Shown: one piece after another, positions 37,433 to 46,153 of the stretch | Position numbering within the stretch: position 1 is the first letter of the stretch | Layout: the number at the start of each line of letters is the position of its first letter | Origin: JACVRW01 sp963733885 | GTDB lineage: Bacteria > Actinomycetota > Thermoleophilia > Solirubrobacterales > Thermoleophilaceae | Assembly: GCA_963733885.1 (NCBI GenBank) | Contig: CAVTES010000009.1 | Span: 310,001 to 374,000, forward strand | DNA: 64,000 bases | Direction of reading: 5' to 3' | Made by a program: the position numbers and the translations under genes | Notes under the pieces: model-generated | The model's database searches: none | Told to the model about the DNA's origin: nothing | What the model saw: the letters and a program-made list of their open reading frames with translations, nothing else

Positions 37433-39910
37433 TTGAGGCGCTTTGCCGTTCCCCTGCTGGCCCTCGCCATCGCGATTGCGGTGGCGTCCACCGCGTTCGC
37501 CGCGCCGCTCGACTTCGGCCGGCAGACCTACAGCGTCATGCCGCCCGGCCAGTCGGGTGCGGTGCCGCCCGTGGACAACAGCCTCGACCAGCTCGGCCTG
37601 TACGACGCGCTCACGCCGCTGTTCGACGATGTGCGCAAGCGCCACATCGAGCGGCTGTTCAGGTCGGCCCGATTCTTCGAGCCACGCGGCGGCACGGTCG
37701 AGCGTCCGCGGCGCGGCCTCACGATCCGGCGCGATCGCCAGTGGGGGGTGCCTCACATCCGCGGCCGCACGCGCTTCGACGTGTTCTTCGGCATCGGCTG
37801 GGCGACCGCTCAGGACCGGGGGCTTTTCATGGAGGCGATCCGCTACCCGGCGCGCTTCGCGATCCTCGACGCTCCGGGAAAGAACGCGCTCGACATCGCG
37901 ACCGAGCTGCGCACATTCGAGCCAAGCGCGCAGACGGAACGCTTCATCGCCCATCAGCGACGTGTCCTGCTACGCACCGGCAGGCGGGGACGGCGCGTGG
38001 TGAGGGAGGTGCGCGCTTACGTCGCGGGCATCAACGCGTACAACCGCAAGGCCGGCAATGACGAGATCGAACCCTGGACCTACGTCGACGTGACCGCCGT
38101 GACGGGCCTGCTCGGCCAGACCTTCGGCGCCGGTGGAGGTGACGAGGTGCGCAGCTCGCTGCTGCTCGCCGAGCTGCGCCGGCATCTCGGCCGCCGAGGA
38201 GGCACGGCCGCCTGGCGCGACCTGCGCTCCGCGAACGACCCGGAGACGTCCGTGACCACCACGCGGCGGTTCCCGTACACAACGGAGCGCACCGGGAGAG
38301 CGCCGGGCTCGCTGGTCGTCGATGCGGGCTCGCTGAGCGCCTCCGGGGCGCGCGCCGCACGCGTGGCGCAGCAGAACAGGAGGCGGGCCTCGAACGCGGT
38401 GCTCGTGGGCCGCAAGCGGTCGGCGAGCGGTCATCCGCTTGCGGTGATGGGTCCGCAGCTGGGGTACTTCTACCCCGAGCTCTTCCTCGAGGTGGACGCC
38501 CACGGCGCCGGCGTCCACGTCCGCGGCGGCGTCCTGCCGGGGCTTCCCTTCGTCTTGGTCGGTCGCGCGCGCGACTACGCCTGGAGCGCGACGTCTGCCT
38601 ATAGCGACAACACGGACCAGTTCCTGGAGCGGCTCTGCAACCCGGACGGCACCCCGCCCACCCGCAAGTCGACGCACTACCGCTACAAGGGCCGCTGTCG
38701 CCCGATGCGCACGTTCAACGCCGGAGTGCTCAGGGGAGGCGCAGGGGAGCGGGACGAGCAGGTCGTCTTCCGCGAGACCGTGCACGGTCCGGTGAGCGGG
38801 ACGGTCACGGTCGGCGGGAGGCCGTACGCGGTCGCGACGCTCCGATCCAGCCGCGGCCGGGAGACGCTCGGCGGGCTGTGGGCGTCTGCGATGAACCGGG
38901 GCGAGGTGCGGTCCCCGCGCGACCTGTTCCGGATCGCACGCCCCATCGCCTTCACCTTCAACCTGTTCTATGTCGACCACAAGAACATCGCGTTTTACTC
39001 GACCGGTCGCCTCCCGATGCGGGCGCCGGGCACCGACCCGAGCCTGCCGACGCTCGGCACGGGCCGCTACGACTGGCGCGGGTTCCTGCCGCAGCGCCGC
39101 CATCCGCAGGACGTCAACCCCAAGGGCGGACTGCTCGTGAATTGGAACAACAAGCCCGCGGCCGGCTTCGGGGCGGCCGACAACAGCTGGAACTTCCAAT
39201 CGGTGCACCGCAACGAGCTCCTGAACGGGTTCAAGCGGCGCAATCGACTGCCTGACGTGGTGAGCGTCGTAAACCGGGCCGCCACCCAGGACCTGCGCGC
39301 GGTCGAGGTCTGGCCGGTGATCGCGGCCGTGCTACGGGGCGGTCCGCCGCCCGACGCGCGCAGCGGCCATGCCGCGGCGCTCGTGAGGGCGTGGGTCGCC
39401 CGGGGAGCAAGCCGGCTCGACCGCGACCTCGACGGCAGGATCGACAACCCGGGCGCTGCCGTGCTCGACCAGAGCTGGGACGGCCTCTCCGAGGCGGTGC
39501 TGCGCCCCGTGCTCGGCGACCTGGCCGCCCAGGGCGGGCTGCTTGGCCAGCTCCAGGGCCGCGACGCCTCGCCCCGGCGTGCGAACGGGGGAGCGTTCGG
39601 AGGCGGCTGGTACGGCTACGTGGAGAAGGACCTGCGGGCGCTGCTCGGGCGAAAGGTGAGGGGCCGCTACAGCCGGCGCTACTGCGGCGGCGGGGACCTG
39701 AACGCATGCCGCCAGTCGCTGTGGGCCGTGATCCAGCAAAGCGCCGACGCGCTGGCGGCGGCCCAGGGACCCGACCCGAACGCGTGGCGCTCGGACTCGA
39801 CGGCGGAGCGGATCGAGTTCGTCCCAGGGCTGCTCGGCCCGCAGAACACGATGCGCTGGACCAACCGCCCGACGCTGCACCTGCTGATGGAGTTTCAAGG
39901 GCATCGATAG
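37433..39910 (+). CDS. Penicillin acylase family (Ntn hydrolase) secreted protein
   Basis: An 825-residue protein with a signal peptide (RRFAVPLLALAIAIAVAS, cut near ASTAFAAP). RDRQWGVPHIRGRTRFDVFF is the alpha-chain signature. The beta chain probably begins at the Ser of RASNAVLVGRKRSASGHPL, where autocleavage creates the nucleophile; MGPQLGYFYPELFLEV follows. The family hydrolyses amide bonds of beta-lactams, acyl-homoserine lactones and similar; the substrate here is unknown. TTG start with GGGAGG 5-8 bases upstream, 12 bp after miaA. It separates miaA from dapF. Confidence 0.88.
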   Translation: MRRFAVPLLALAIAIAVASTAFAAPLDFGRQTYSVMPPGQSGAVPPVDNSLDQLGLYDALTPLFDDVRKRHIERLFRSARFFEPRGGTVERPRRGLTIRRDRQWGVPHIRGRTRFDVFFGIGWATAQDRGLFMEAIRYPARFAILDAPGKNALDIATELRTFEPSAQTERFIAHQRRVLLRTGRRGRRVVREVRAYVAGINAYNRKAGNDEIEPWTYVDVTAVTGLLGQTFGAGGGDEVRSSLLLAELRRHLGRRGGTAAWRDLRSANDPETSVTTTRRFPYTTERTGRAPGSLVVDAGSLSASGARAARVAQQNRRRASNAVLVGRKRSASGHPLAVMGPQLGYFYPELFLEVDAHGAGVHVRGGVLPGLPFVLVGRARDYAWSATSAYSDNTDQFLERLCNPDGTPPTRKSTHYRYKGRCRPMRTFNAGVLRGGAGERDEQVVFRETVHGPVSGTVTVGGRPYAVATLRSSRGRETLGGLWASAMNRGEVRSPRDLFRIARPIAFTFNLFYVDHKNIAFYSTGRLPMRAPGTDPSLPTLGTGRYDWRGFLPQRRHPQDVNPKGGLLVNWNNKPAAGFGAADNSWNFQSVHRNELLNGFKRRNRLPDVVSVVNRAATQDLRAVEVWPVIAAVLRGGPPPDARSGHAAALVRAWVARGASRLDRDLDGRIDNPGAAVLDQSWDGLSEAVLRPVLGDLAAQGGLLGQLQGRDASPRRANGGAFGGGWYGYVEKDLRALLGRKVRGRYSRRYCGGGDLNACRQSLWAVIQQSADALAAAQGPDPNAWRSDSTAERIEFVPGLLGPQNTMRWTNRPTLHLLMEFQGHR

Positions 39911-39921
39911 CCTCACCCGCC

Positions 39922-40767
39922 GTGCGCTTCGAGAAGTGGCAGGCGCTCGGCAACGACTACGTCATCGTCGAGGAGCGGGAGCTTTCGTTCGAGCTCACCC
40001 CTGAGCGGATCCGGCGCATCTGCACGCCGCACACCGGCGTGGGCTCGGACGGCATCCTGCTACTGCGGGAGACGGACGAGCGCGGCTTCGTCGCCGAGGT
40101 CGTCATCTACAACCCGGACGGCTCCGAGGCCGAGCTGTCGGGCAACGGCGTGCGCCAGGCCGTCATGTACCTGCGCCGAAACGGCTGGGTCGACACCGAC
40201 AGCTTCTCGGTGCGCACGGCCGCCGGCGAGATCCGTCCTCGCATCAACGGGGACCTCTGCACGATGGACATGGGTCGCGCAAGCCTCCGCTCCGAGGCTG
40301 ACTTCCCGAGCGGTGGCGCAGACGGCGCCGGCACGCTCAGCGCCGCCGGCCGCGAGTTCGCCTTCCAGTTCGTGCACGTGGGCAATCCGCAGTGCACGAT
40401 CGAGGTGGACGGGGCGCTGGACCAGCTGCCGCTCGCGCGCTACGGCCGGGAGATCGAGCGCCACGAGCTGTTCCCGAACCGCACCAACGTGTCCTTCTGG
40501 CACCGGGCCGGGGACCGCGAGATCCATGCGCGCATCTTCGAGCGCGGCGTGGGGGAGACGATGGCCTCCGGAACGGGCGCGACCGGCGCGGCGGTGGCCG
40601 CGGTCCTGCGCGGCGCCGACAGCCCCGTGACGGTCGCGATGGCCGGCGGCAGGCTCGAGGTGGAGGTGGGGGAGGACATGCACGTAAGCCTCACCGGGTG
40701 GGCCAAGCCGGTCTACCGGGGAGAGCTCAGCCGAACCCTGATCGAGGAGTTGAATGCAACCGAGTAG
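39922..40767 (+). CDS. dapF: Diaminopimelate epimerase homologue lacking both catalytic cysteines
   Basis: A 281-residue DapF fold: KWQALGNDYVIVE, HTGVGSDGILLL, NPDGSEAELSGNGVRQAV and FERGVGETMASGTGATGAA. In typical DapF the two catalytic Cys follow GNGxR and sit in ETxACGTG. Here they are Gln and Ser. The rest, including the FHVGNPQC-like VHVGNPQCTI, is conserved. DapF converts LL- to meso-DAP. A GTG start was chosen from the family N-terminus. It overlaps dapL by 14 bp, so it is part of the DAP pathway. Either a lineage-specific active site or a non-racemising homologue. Confidence 0.85.
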   Translation: MRFEKWQALGNDYVIVEERELSFELTPERIRRICTPHTGVGSDGILLLRETDERGFVAEVVIYNPDGSEAELSGNGVRQAVMYLRRNGWVDTDSFSVRTAAGEIRPRINGDLCTMDMGRASLRSEADFPSGGADGAGTLSAAGREFAFQFVHVGNPQCTIEVDGALDQLPLARYGREIERHELFPNRTNVSFWHRAGDREIHARIFERGVGETMASGTGATGAAVAAVLRGADSPVTVAMAGGRLEVEVGEDMHVSLTGWAKPVYRGELSRTLIEELNATE

Positions 40768-41911
40768 CCGCTTGGACCGCTTGCCTCCCTACCTGTTCGC
40801 GGAGCTGGAGCGAAAGGTCTTCGAGAAGAAGGCGGCGGGAGTCGACGTGATCTCGCTCGGGATCGGCGATCCCGACACGCCTACTCCCGAGCCCGTGATC
40901 GACGCGCTCGCCGCGGCGGCCCACGACCCCGGCACGCACCAGTACCCGTCGAACCGCGGGCGCCCCGAGCTGCGGGAGGCCTTCGCCCGCTTCTACGAGC
41001 GGCGTTTCGGCGTCATGCTCGATCCGGATGCCGAGATCGTGCCGGCTCTGGGTGCGAAGGAGTGCGTCTTCCACCTCAACCTGGCGTTCCTCGACCCGGA
41101 CTCCGTTGCGCTCGCCGCCGACCCCGGCTACCCGGTCTACACCGGCGGTCCGCTGCTGGCCGGCGCCGAGGCGGTGCTGATGCCGCTCCTGCCCGAGCGC
41201 GGCTTCGCCCCGGACCTCGACGCCATCGGCGGCGACGTTGCGCGGCGCGCCCGCCTCCTGTACCTCAACTACCCGAACAACCCGACCGGCGCCGTGCTGC
41301 CCGACGGGCTGTTCGAGCGCGCCGTGGAGTTCGCCCGCGAGCACGACGTGCTGGTCGTGCACGACGCCTCGTACACCGAGACGACCTACGACGGCTACGT
41401 GGCGCCCTCATTCCTCGCCACGCCGGGGGCGAAGGAGGTCGGGGTGGAGGTCTTCTCGCTCTCGAAGGGCTGGAACATGACCGGCTGGCGGACCGCCGCG
41501 ATCGTCGGCAACGCCGACGCGGTGAACGCCTACTGGCGGCTCAAGACGAATATCGACTCCGGGATCTTCGAGGCGGTTCAGCTGGCGGCGGCGGCGGCGC
41601 TCGACGCTGGGCCGCCGGCCCAGATGCCCGCGATCTACGCACGCCGCCGCGACCTCGTCTGCGACGCGCTGCGCGAGATCGGCGTAGAGGTGACCCCGCC
41701 GAAAGGCACGATCTACGTCTGGGCGCCGGTGCCGGAGGGCCACACGTCGGCGTCGTACTGCGAGATGGTGCTCGAGGAGTCGGCGGTGGTGATCTCACCC
41801 GGCAGCGCGTACGGGCCGAACGGCGAGGGTTTCTTCCGCATCTCGCTGACGATCGACGACGAGCGGCTCGGCGAGGCCGTGGAGCGCCTGCGCGGCAGCC
41901 TGAGCGGATGA
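40754..41911 (+). CDS. dapL: LL-diaminopimelate aminotransferase-type PLP enzyme
   Basis: A 385-residue class I/II aminotransferase. LPPYLFAELERKV and VDVISLGIGDPDTPTPEPVI are close to DapL of bacteria. YLNYPNNPTGAV holds the cofactor-binding Asn, and FSLSKGWNMTGWR the Schiff-base Lys. DapL makes LL-DAP directly from tetrahydrodipicolinate, bypassing the succinylase steps. Adjacent to dapF, and no dapC/D/E is seen here. A closely related aspartate or alanine aminotransferase activity cannot be ruled out by sequence alone. The overlap with dapF implies co-translation. Confidence 0.85.
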   Translation: MQPSSRLDRLPPYLFAELERKVFEKKAAGVDVISLGIGDPDTPTPEPVIDALAAAAHDPGTHQYPSNRGRPELREAFARFYERRFGVMLDPDAEIVPALGAKECVFHLNLAFLDPDSVALAADPGYPVYTGGPLLAGAEAVLMPLLPERGFAPDLDAIGGDVARRARLLYLNYPNNPTGAVLPDGLFERAVEFAREHDVLVVHDASYTETTYDGYVAPSFLATPGAKEVGVEVFSLSKGWNMTGWRTAAIVGNADAVNAYWRLKTNIDSGIFEAVQLAAAAALDAGPPAQMPAIYARRRDLVCDALREIGVEVTPPKGTIYVWAPVPEGHTSASYCEMVLEESAVVISPGSAYGPNGEGFFRISLTIDDERLGEAVERLRGSLSG

Positions 41912-42612
41912 AGTACTGCGGCGTCGTCCCCACGCAGGCCACGCTCCAGCTCGCCATGCTGGAGGAGGTGCGCACGCCCGAGCCCCCGGTGCGGCTGAGC
42001 GTGATGTTCTTCGAGCCAGGCTCGGCCGGCCAAGTGGCCGCGGAGGTGCGCTCGCTGGGGGAGGTCGTTGTGGGGGTGGGAGCGCCGCTGGCCGATCCCG
42101 TCGAGGGACGGCCGCGGCGCGACTGCGACGCGCTCCTTTCGCGCCGCGGCGTCGGCCCGCATCCCGCCGACCCCCAAGCGCTGGAGCTGGCCGGGCTGCT
42201 GGACGAGCTGGCCGCGTTCGCCCCCGAGGCGCGCGACCGCGAGGGCCAGGTCGCGGAGGGGTCCTACCACGAGTTTCCGCTGTTCGAGACGAACGCCGAC
42301 GGCGTCTTCTGCGCCCTCCAAGGCCGCCGCGTCCCGGCGCGGCGCCACCCGCTCGGCATCCAGATGCGGATCGAGGAGCTCGAGGGGGACCACGTGAACG
42401 ACGACGGCGGCGACCTCTGGCACCGTCGCATCGACGAGCTGGACGCGGCGGCCTGCGCCCTGTGTGCGCACCGCTACGCCGTGGGGCACGCCTCCTGGCT
42501 GGGCGACCCGGACGAGGCCGTGGTGGTGCTGCCGGGATCCGCGATCCCGCACGAGTTCCCGCGCGAGGGCGTGCTGCCGCCTGTGGAGCGACTTCGGCTG
42601 CCTGACGCCTAG
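41908..42612 (+). CDS. DUF429-like protein, putative RNase H-fold nuclease
   Basis: About 234 residues. RDCDALLSRRGVGPHP and SYHEFPLFETNADGVFCALQ, followed by GIQMRIEELEG and a C-terminal ACALCAHRYAVGHASWLG stretch, follow the DUF429 pattern of a predicted RNase H-like nuclease. The N-terminus is divergent, so the assignment is moderate. The ATG overlaps the dapL stop by 4 bp, and hflX starts 3 bp after its stop, so it is embedded in the operon. Function unknown. Confidence 0.65.
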   Translation: MKYCGVVPTQATLQLAMLEEVRTPEPPVRLSVMFFEPGSAGQVAAEVRSLGEVVVGVGAPLADPVEGRPRRDCDALLSRRGVGPHPADPQALELAGLLDELAAFAPEARDREGQVAEGSYHEFPLFETNADGVFCALQGRRVPARRHPLGIQMRIEELEGDHVNDDGGDLWHRRIDELDAAACALCAHRYAVGHASWLGDPDEAVVVLPGSAIPHEFPREGVLPPVERLRLPDA

Positions 42613-42614
42613 AC

Positions 42615-43901
42615 TTGTTCTACGTGGAGGGAGTCCAAAACCCACGTGCGCGCCAGCGGGCCTTCTGCATCGCCGCCGGCCCGAACGAGCCGGACCTCGG
42701 CGAGCTGAAGGAGCTGCTGCGCACGGCCGGCGTGGCCGTGTCCGGCGAGTTGACGCAGCGCCGGCCCGAGCCCGACCCGGATCGCTACTTCGGCCGCGGC
42801 AAGCTCGCCGAGCTGAAGGAGGCCATCGCTGAGTCGGGCGCCAACCTGGTGGCCTGCGACGACGAGCTGAAGCCGCGCCAGGAGCGGAACCTCGAGCAGG
42901 CGCTCGACATCCCGGTGATCGACCGTACGGCGATCATCCTCGACATCTTCGCCGACCACGCCCATTCGGCCGAGGGCAAGCTCCAGGTCGAGCTCGCGCA
43001 GCTCGAGTACAACCTCGCCCGGATGCGCGGGCTCTGGACCCACCTCGAGCGACTCGGCGCGGGGCGCATGGACGGCGGCATCGGCACCAGGGGGCCGGGC
43101 GAGTCCCAGATCGAGACCGACCGCCGCCTCGCCCGGGACCGCATCTCGGCGCTGCGGCGCCGCCTGCGCCACACGAAGGCCACCCGCGACACGATGCGCG
43201 CCGAGCGCGACCGCGCCGGCCTGCCGACCGTTGCGCTGGCCGGCTACACGAACGCCGGCAAGTCCACGCTGTTGAACGCCCTCACCGGCGCCGAGGTGGG
43301 CGTGCGCGACCGCCTCTTCCACACGCTCGACCCCACCACGCGCTCGTTCGAGATCGGCGGCCGCAGCTATCTGCTGACCGACACCGTCGGCTTCATCCGC
43401 AAGCTGCCCCACGCCCTCGTCGACGCCTTCTCGGCAACGCTCGAGGAGGCGCTCGGCGCCGACCTGATCGTGCACGTCGCGGACGGGTCGGTCGAGGAGG
43501 ACGAGCTCCGCGCGATGATCGCAGCCGTCGACGAGGTGCTCGACGAGATCGGCGCCGGGGAGCGGCCGCGGCTGCTCGCGCTCAACAAGGCCGACCTACT
43601 GGACGATGACCACCGGCGCGAGCTGTCGTTCCGGTTCCCGCGCGCGGTCCAGGTGTCCGCCACCACCGGCGACGGGCTCGACGAGCTTCGCAAGGCTGTC
43701 GAGGCCCGCTTCCTCGCCAGCCTCCGCTCGATGGACCTGCTGCTGCCCTACGAAGAGGGCGGGAGGCTCTCGGAGCTGCACGACCTGGCCGGCGACCTCG
43801 AGCGGACCGACACCGCCGAGGGCGTTCGGATCCGTGCCCGCGTGCCGGCCGCGGCGGCGCCGCGCTTCGAACGCTTCGAGGACAACGGCCAGCCGGATTA
43901 A
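42615..43901 (+). CDS. hflX: GTPase HflX
   Basis: A 428-residue ribosome-associated GTPase. The N-terminal HflX domain has YFGRGKLAELKE and LDIFADHAHSAEGKLQVELA, the GTPase domain has G1 AGYTNAGKSTLLNAL, G3 DTVGFIRKLPH and G4 LNKADLL. HflX rescues stalled ribosomes under heat or antibiotic stress. The TTG at 42615 is the first possible start; a GTG at 42624 is the alternative. It lies downstream of miaA-dapF-dapL, the usual neighbours. Confidence 0.94.
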   Translation: MFYVEGVQNPRARQRAFCIAAGPNEPDLGELKELLRTAGVAVSGELTQRRPEPDPDRYFGRGKLAELKEAIAESGANLVACDDELKPRQERNLEQALDIPVIDRTAIILDIFADHAHSAEGKLQVELAQLEYNLARMRGLWTHLERLGAGRMDGGIGTRGPGESQIETDRRLARDRISALRRRLRHTKATRDTMRAERDRAGLPTVALAGYTNAGKSTLLNALTGAEVGVRDRLFHTLDPTTRSFEIGGRSYLLTDTVGFIRKLPHALVDAFSATLEEALGADLIVHVADGSVEEDELRAMIAAVDEVLDEIGAGERPRLLALNKADLLDDDHRRELSFRFPRAVQVSATTGDGLDELRKAVEARFLASLRSMDLLLPYEEGGRLSELHDLAGDLERTDTAEGVRIRARVPAAAAPRFERFEDNGQPD

Positions 43902-43939
43902 GCGATCCGCGCGCACTCGGCCGAGCCGAGCGCTTGCGG
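43901..43939 (+). repeat. Second copy of the post-stop intergenic repeat
   Basis: AGCGATCCGCGC at 43901-43912 and CGAGCCGAGCGCTTGCGG at 43922-43939 match the beginning and core of the longer repeat at 31821-31945. Here the copy is short, without tandem expansion. It separates the convergent hflX and the MazG-like gene, consistent with a bidirectional terminator or REP-like role. Confidence 0.75.
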
Positions 43940-43940
43940 T

Positions 43941-44273
43941 CTAGCGTTCGTCGCCGCTGCCGCGGAGCACACCACGCTCCTGGCGCGAGAGGAGCTTGTT
44001 CAAGTTGTCGGCTGCGATCTCCTCCAGATCGAGGCCGGCCTCCGTGGCGAGCTGCGAGAGGTACCAGAGCACGTCGCCGAGCTCGCGGGACAGCGCCTCG
44101 CGCCGTTCGTCGCTGAGCACGCCTCCGTCGTCGCGGATCGCTTTCTTGACCTTTTCGGCGACCTCGCCTGCCTCACCGCAGAGGCCCAGCGCCGGATAGG
44201 TCATGTCCTCACCCGCCTGCGGGTACGTCGCCGTACGACGGGACAGCGCCTGATACTCGGAGAAGTCCATCAA
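43941..44273 (-). CDS. MazG-like nucleotide pyrophosphohydrolase
   Basis: A 110-residue all-alpha NTP pyrophosphatase. ALGLCGEAGEVAEKVKK holds the first ExxE metal motif and SRELGDVLWYLSQLA the second ExxD. The family hydrolyses (d)NTPs to monophosphates, cleaning damaged nucleotides. Two adjacent Met codons (44273 and 44270) can start it. It is convergent with hflX and divergent from the STAS gene. Confidence 0.88.
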   Translation of the reverse strand: MMDFSEYQALSRRTATYPQAGEDMTYPALGLCGEAGEVAEKVKKAIRDDGGVLSDERREALSRELGDVLWYLSQLATEAGLDLEEIAADNLNKLLSRQERGVLRGSGDER

Positions 44274-44314
44274 CCCGAAACGCTACCTGCAGAATCGGAT
44301 AGGGTGGCGCTGCC

Positions 44315-44671
44315 GTGCAGCCGCTTGCCGTGGAGCGAACGTCCCTCGAGGGCGTGGAAGTGGTGATGGTCGAGGGGGAGCTCGACATCGCCACTGCCTC
44401 ACGACTGATCAGCGTCCTGAACCGGGCCGTTCAGGAGGCAGTGAGGTCGCTCGTCGTCGATCTCAGCAACGTCAACTTCATGGACTCGACCGGGCTCGCC
44501 CTCCTGATCAATGCACACCACCGGCTCAACCGGCGCCAGAAGGGGTTCGCGGTCGTCTGCCCGCCGGGACCGCTTTGGCGGGTGTTCGAGGTGACCGACA
44601 TGGTGAACACCCTCCACGTCTGCCGGGACCGCGACGGCGCCTGGGCCGCCGTCGCGCCCGCACCCGTCTGA
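44315..44671 (+). CDS. STAS-domain anti-sigma factor antagonist
   Basis: A 118-residue protein. VNFMDSTGLALLINAHHRL contains the conserved Ser that partner kinases phosphorylate (DSTGL). The N-terminus resembles SpoIIAA/RsbV-type antagonists. It would bind an RsbW-like anti-sigma factor and release a stress sigma factor. No kinase or sigma gene is near, so its partner is elsewhere. GTG start, 40 bp from the divergent MazG-like gene. Intact. Confidence 0.9.
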   Translation: MQPLAVERTSLEGVEVVMVEGELDIATASRLISVLNRAVQEAVRSLVVDLSNVNFMDSTGLALLINAHHRLNRRQKGFAVVCPPGPLWRVFEVTDMVNTLHVCRDRDGAWAAVAPAPV

Positions 44672-44675
44672 CCGG

Positions 44676-45398
44676 CTACACGCCCGCCGCCCGCCTCGCG
44701 GAGCCGTGCGCGGCGTCCTCGAGGACGTCGTCGGAGAGCGGCTCGAGCTCGATCCCCAGCGCCAGCTCGATGAGCCGGTCGGCGAGCCAGACGTTCTTGG
44801 GCAGGAGCGGACCGTGGAGGTAGGTGCCGATCACGTTGCCTTTGTGGACACCCTCGAATCCGTCCTTGCCGTTGTTGCCGTGCCCCGACAGCACGCGGCC
44901 GAGCGGGCGCTCGCCGTCGCCGAGGTAGGTGCGCCCCCCGTGGTTCTCGAAGCCGGCGATCACGCGCGGGCCGTGCCCCAAGTCGGCCTCGATGGCGCAG
45001 TTGCCGATCAGGCGGGGCCCCTCCTCGCGAACCGTCCGCAGATCGACCAGCCCGACCCCCGGCAGCTGCTCGCCGCCCATCTCGTAGTGGTGGCCGAGGA
45101 GCTGGTAGCCGCCGCAGACCGCCAGCACCACGGCGCCGCGGCCGGCGGCGGCGTGCAGCGGCTCGCGCTTGGTCGCTGCCATGTCGTGGGCCACGGCGGC
45201 CTGGTCGCGATCCTGGCCGCCCCCTATGTAGAGGAGGTCGTGCGCGTCCGGGTCGAGCGGGTCGCCCAAGCTGGACGCGCCGAGCTCGAAGCCGAGCCCG
45301 CGCCATTCGCAGCGGGCGCGCAGGACGGCGATGTTCCCTCGGTCGGCGTAGATGTTCATGAGCTCTGGGTAGAGCCCGCAGACCCTCAGCGCCGGCAC
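44676..45398 (-). CDS. gatD: Lipid II isoglutaminyl synthase, glutaminase subunit GatD
   Basis: A 240-residue class I glutamine amidotransferase of the CobB/GatD type. LYPELMNIYADRGN is the GatD N-terminal signature, VVLAVCGGYQLLGHHYE contains the nucleophile Cys, and GTYLHGPLLPKN the catalytic His. GatD supplies ammonia to MurT, which amidates the D-Glu of lipid II. The GTG at 45398 was chosen because the family motif begins a few residues later. It overlaps the end of the upstream methyltransferase by 13 bp. Third in the murT operon. Confidence 0.92.
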   Translation of the reverse strand: MPALRVCGLYPELMNIYADRGNIAVLRARCEWRGLGFELGASSLGDPLDPDAHDLLYIGGGQDRDQAAVAHDMAATKREPLHAAAGRGAVVLAVCGGYQLLGHHYEMGGEQLPGVGLVDLRTVREEGPRLIGNCAIEADLGHGPRVIAGFENHGGRTYLGDGERPLGRVLSGHGNNGKDGFEGVHKGNVIGTYLHGPLLPKNVWLADRLIELALGIELEPLSDDVLEDAAHGSARRAAGV

Positions 45399-46153
45399 GC
45401 GATCACCGTGCTTCCGATGTACTCCGCCGTGTGAGCGATCTCGTGCCGCGCCTCCGGGCGCAGCCCGCGTGCGGTCGCCTCGCGCGCGAGCTGGTCGGGC
45501 GTGAGCGAGTCGAGGAGCTCCGTGTGGCGCCGCTCGGTCAGGTCCCCGGCGGGGGAAACGACCTGACGCAGCCACTCCACCGCGACGCCGCCCGGCTCGG
45601 GCCGCACGTCCAGCGGCAGGCTCGAGTAGACCCACCCGCCACGCTCGCCCACGTCGGGTACGGGCGGAAGTGCGTCCTCCGCGGCGATGGCCTCGTCGAG
45701 GTCGGAGATCGCCGCGGCGAAAACGCCGCCGGGCCGCAAAGAGGCGGCGACTGCCTTCAAGAGAGCCTCGCGGCCGCGCTCGCCTCCCATGATCTGCACG
45801 AACTGCATGGGCGCCAGCACGAGCGAGAAGCGGCCGGCCGCATCGAGTGTGCGAGCGTCGGCGCTGATGCATCGGACGTCCAGGCCGCGCGCCCGCGCGC
45901 GCTCGGCCAGCTCGTGGAGCAGGAGGGGTTCGGCGTCGAGCGCCGTGACGTCGTGGCCCGCGGCAGCGAGGTCAAGCGTCACCCGGCCGGTGCCGGCACC
46001 CAGGTCCAGGATCGGCCCGCCGTTCTGGCGGGCGAGGTCGCGCCAAAGCGGGAGGTCGGCGTCATAGCCGCCGCACTCCACGTCGTGCCAGATCACGACC
46101 TCGCGCCTGGCCGCAAGCGCCCGGGTCGGCTGGGGGCGCCCGGACCGCTTCAC
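45386..46153 (-). CDS. SAM methyltransferase embedded between murT and gatD
   Basis: A 255-residue class I methyltransferase. ILDLGAGTGRVTLDLAAAG is the SAM motif, VTALDAEPLLL the acidic post-motif, and FSLVLAPMQFVQIMGG and LRPGGVFAAAI complete the fold. The GTG start overlaps the murT stop by 4 bp and its end overlaps gatD by 13 bp. Thus it is translated as part of the amidation operon. The substrate is unknown. A peptidoglycan-precursor or related target would fit the context, but that is inference only. Confidence 0.9.
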   Translation of the reverse strand: MKRSGRPQPTRALAARREVVIWHDVECGGYDADLPLWRDLARQNGGPILDLGAGTGRVTLDLAAAGHDVTALDAEPLLLHELAERARARGLDVRCISADARTLDAAGRFSLVLAPMQFVQIMGGERGREALLKAVAASLRPGGVFAAAISDLDEAIAAEDALPPVPDVGERGGWVYSSLPLDVRPEPGGVAVEWLRQVVSPAGDLTERRHTELLDSLTPDQLAREATARGLRPEARHEIAHTAEYIGSTVIACRR

